Source of the DNA: Actinomycetes bacterium
Lineage (GTDB): Bacteria > Bacillota_I > Bacilli_A > RF39 > UBA660
Direction: 5' to 3'
Assembly: GCA_021152765.1 (NCBI GenBank)
Contig: JAGKUT010000064.1
Location: forward strand, 1 to 5,330
Length of the DNA stretch: 5,330 bases
Of this stretch, positions 5,066-5,330 are shown in pieces (the first letter of the stretch is position 1; the number at the start of each line of letters is the position of its first letter). The position numbers and the translations under genes are program-made. Under the pieces are notes generated by a model, which saw only the letters and a program-made list of their open reading frames with translations, was not told the origin of the DNA and did no database searches.

Positions 5066-5330
5066 ATGGATGAAATAACTTATGATAAAGTAGAAGATGA
5101 AAAAAGTCCTGAGGTAAAACAATTATATTGGAACATTGCATTTGGTCTTCAAGAAGTTGATGGATTAAAACCTTCTAAATATATGGTTGAATTATCTGAA
5201 GAACATATAAAAGGTGAAAAAACATATCAACAAGTTCAAGATGAAATAACTTCTTACTATAAGAAGAATCAATATAATCATGATGACGATGATGAAGAAG
5301 AAGCAGATGAAGTAGCAACAGCTATATATG
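5066..5330 (+). CDS. Start of probable Fic family protein with N-terminal VbhA-like antitoxin segment (partial)
   Basis: ATG 5066 follows AAAGGAGGT (5051-5059) by 6 nt; the frame is open to the window end (88 residues seen). Residues 20-66 (LYWNIAFGLQEVDGLKPS at 20-37, then a helix with EEHIKGEKTYQQV at 45-57) resemble VbhA-type antitoxin segments, small helical modules that block Fic AMP-transferases. An acidic stretch (73-79) is followed by EEADEVATAIY (78-88), which fits the start of a Fic domain. The usual inhibitory motif (S/T)xxxE(G/N) is degenerate: the matching place reads LQEVDG (28-33), with Leu for Ser/Thr and Asp for Glu. The Fic active-site motif (HPFxxGNGRxxR) would lie beyond the window, so the catalytic call is unproven. 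It may instead be a stand-alone antitoxin, but no stop is seen by residue 88. Family recognition is by memory and by eye. Confidence 0.6.
   Translation, partial: MDEITYDKVEDEKSPEVKQLYWNIAFGLQEVDGLKPSKYMVELSEEHIKGEKTYQQVQDEITSYYKKNQYNHDDDDEEEADEVATAIY

Noticed and set aside
1..5330. CRISPR array, tRNA or rRNA gene
   Set aside because: No regularly spaced direct repeats, and no cloverleaf or rRNA-like sequence was seen.

Overview
The window is very AT-rich, with strong AGGAGG-type ribosome binding sites, consensus-like sigma-A promoters and only TAA or TAG stops in the intact genes. No in-frame TGA is needed for tryptophan, so the standard bacterial code fits. This points to a low-GC Bacillota (Clostridia or Bacilli), perhaps an uncultured gut lineage; the species cannot be told from the sequence.

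Left part (1-1218): the end of a gene with a C-terminal zinc ribbon is followed by a striking chimera. It has an N-terminal zinc ribbon, one membrane helix, an Asn/Thr-rich linker, and then nearly complete EF-Tu domains II and III without the GTPase domain. A perfect 11-bp stem-loop terminator closes this unit.

Middle (1219-1916): this stretch has no intact gene. It holds the decayed remnant of an Amidase_3-type N-acetylmuramoyl-L-alanine amidase, probably a phage or lysin gene. The remnant has small deletions at its start and an internal deletion that joins it out of frame to what looks like its own C-terminal end. Next come a second stem-loop, a good promoter overlapping that stem-loop, and about 220 nt of potential RNA with nested long-range pairing that ends in a T-run.

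Core (1917-4666): a compact, translationally coupled operon encodes a 41-aa basic protein, a CD-NTase-type nucleotidyltransferase, an E2-like protein with a C-terminal SEC-C metal-binding motif, and a four-helix membrane protein matching the S-4TM effector family. I read it as a CBASS anti-phage system of the E2-only ('type II short') kind. The CD-NTase would make a cyclic nucleotide signal on infection, the E2-like protein would prime or regulate the CD-NTase, and the S-4TM protein would be the membrane-damaging effector.

Right part (4667-5330): a small gene of unknown function has its own promoter, which overlaps an inverted repeat. After it, an extended -10 promoter drives the start of a probable Fic protein with a built-in VbhA-like antitoxin segment, cut by the window end. 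A decayed lysin, CBASS and a Fic-type gene side by side suggest an accessory or defence island.
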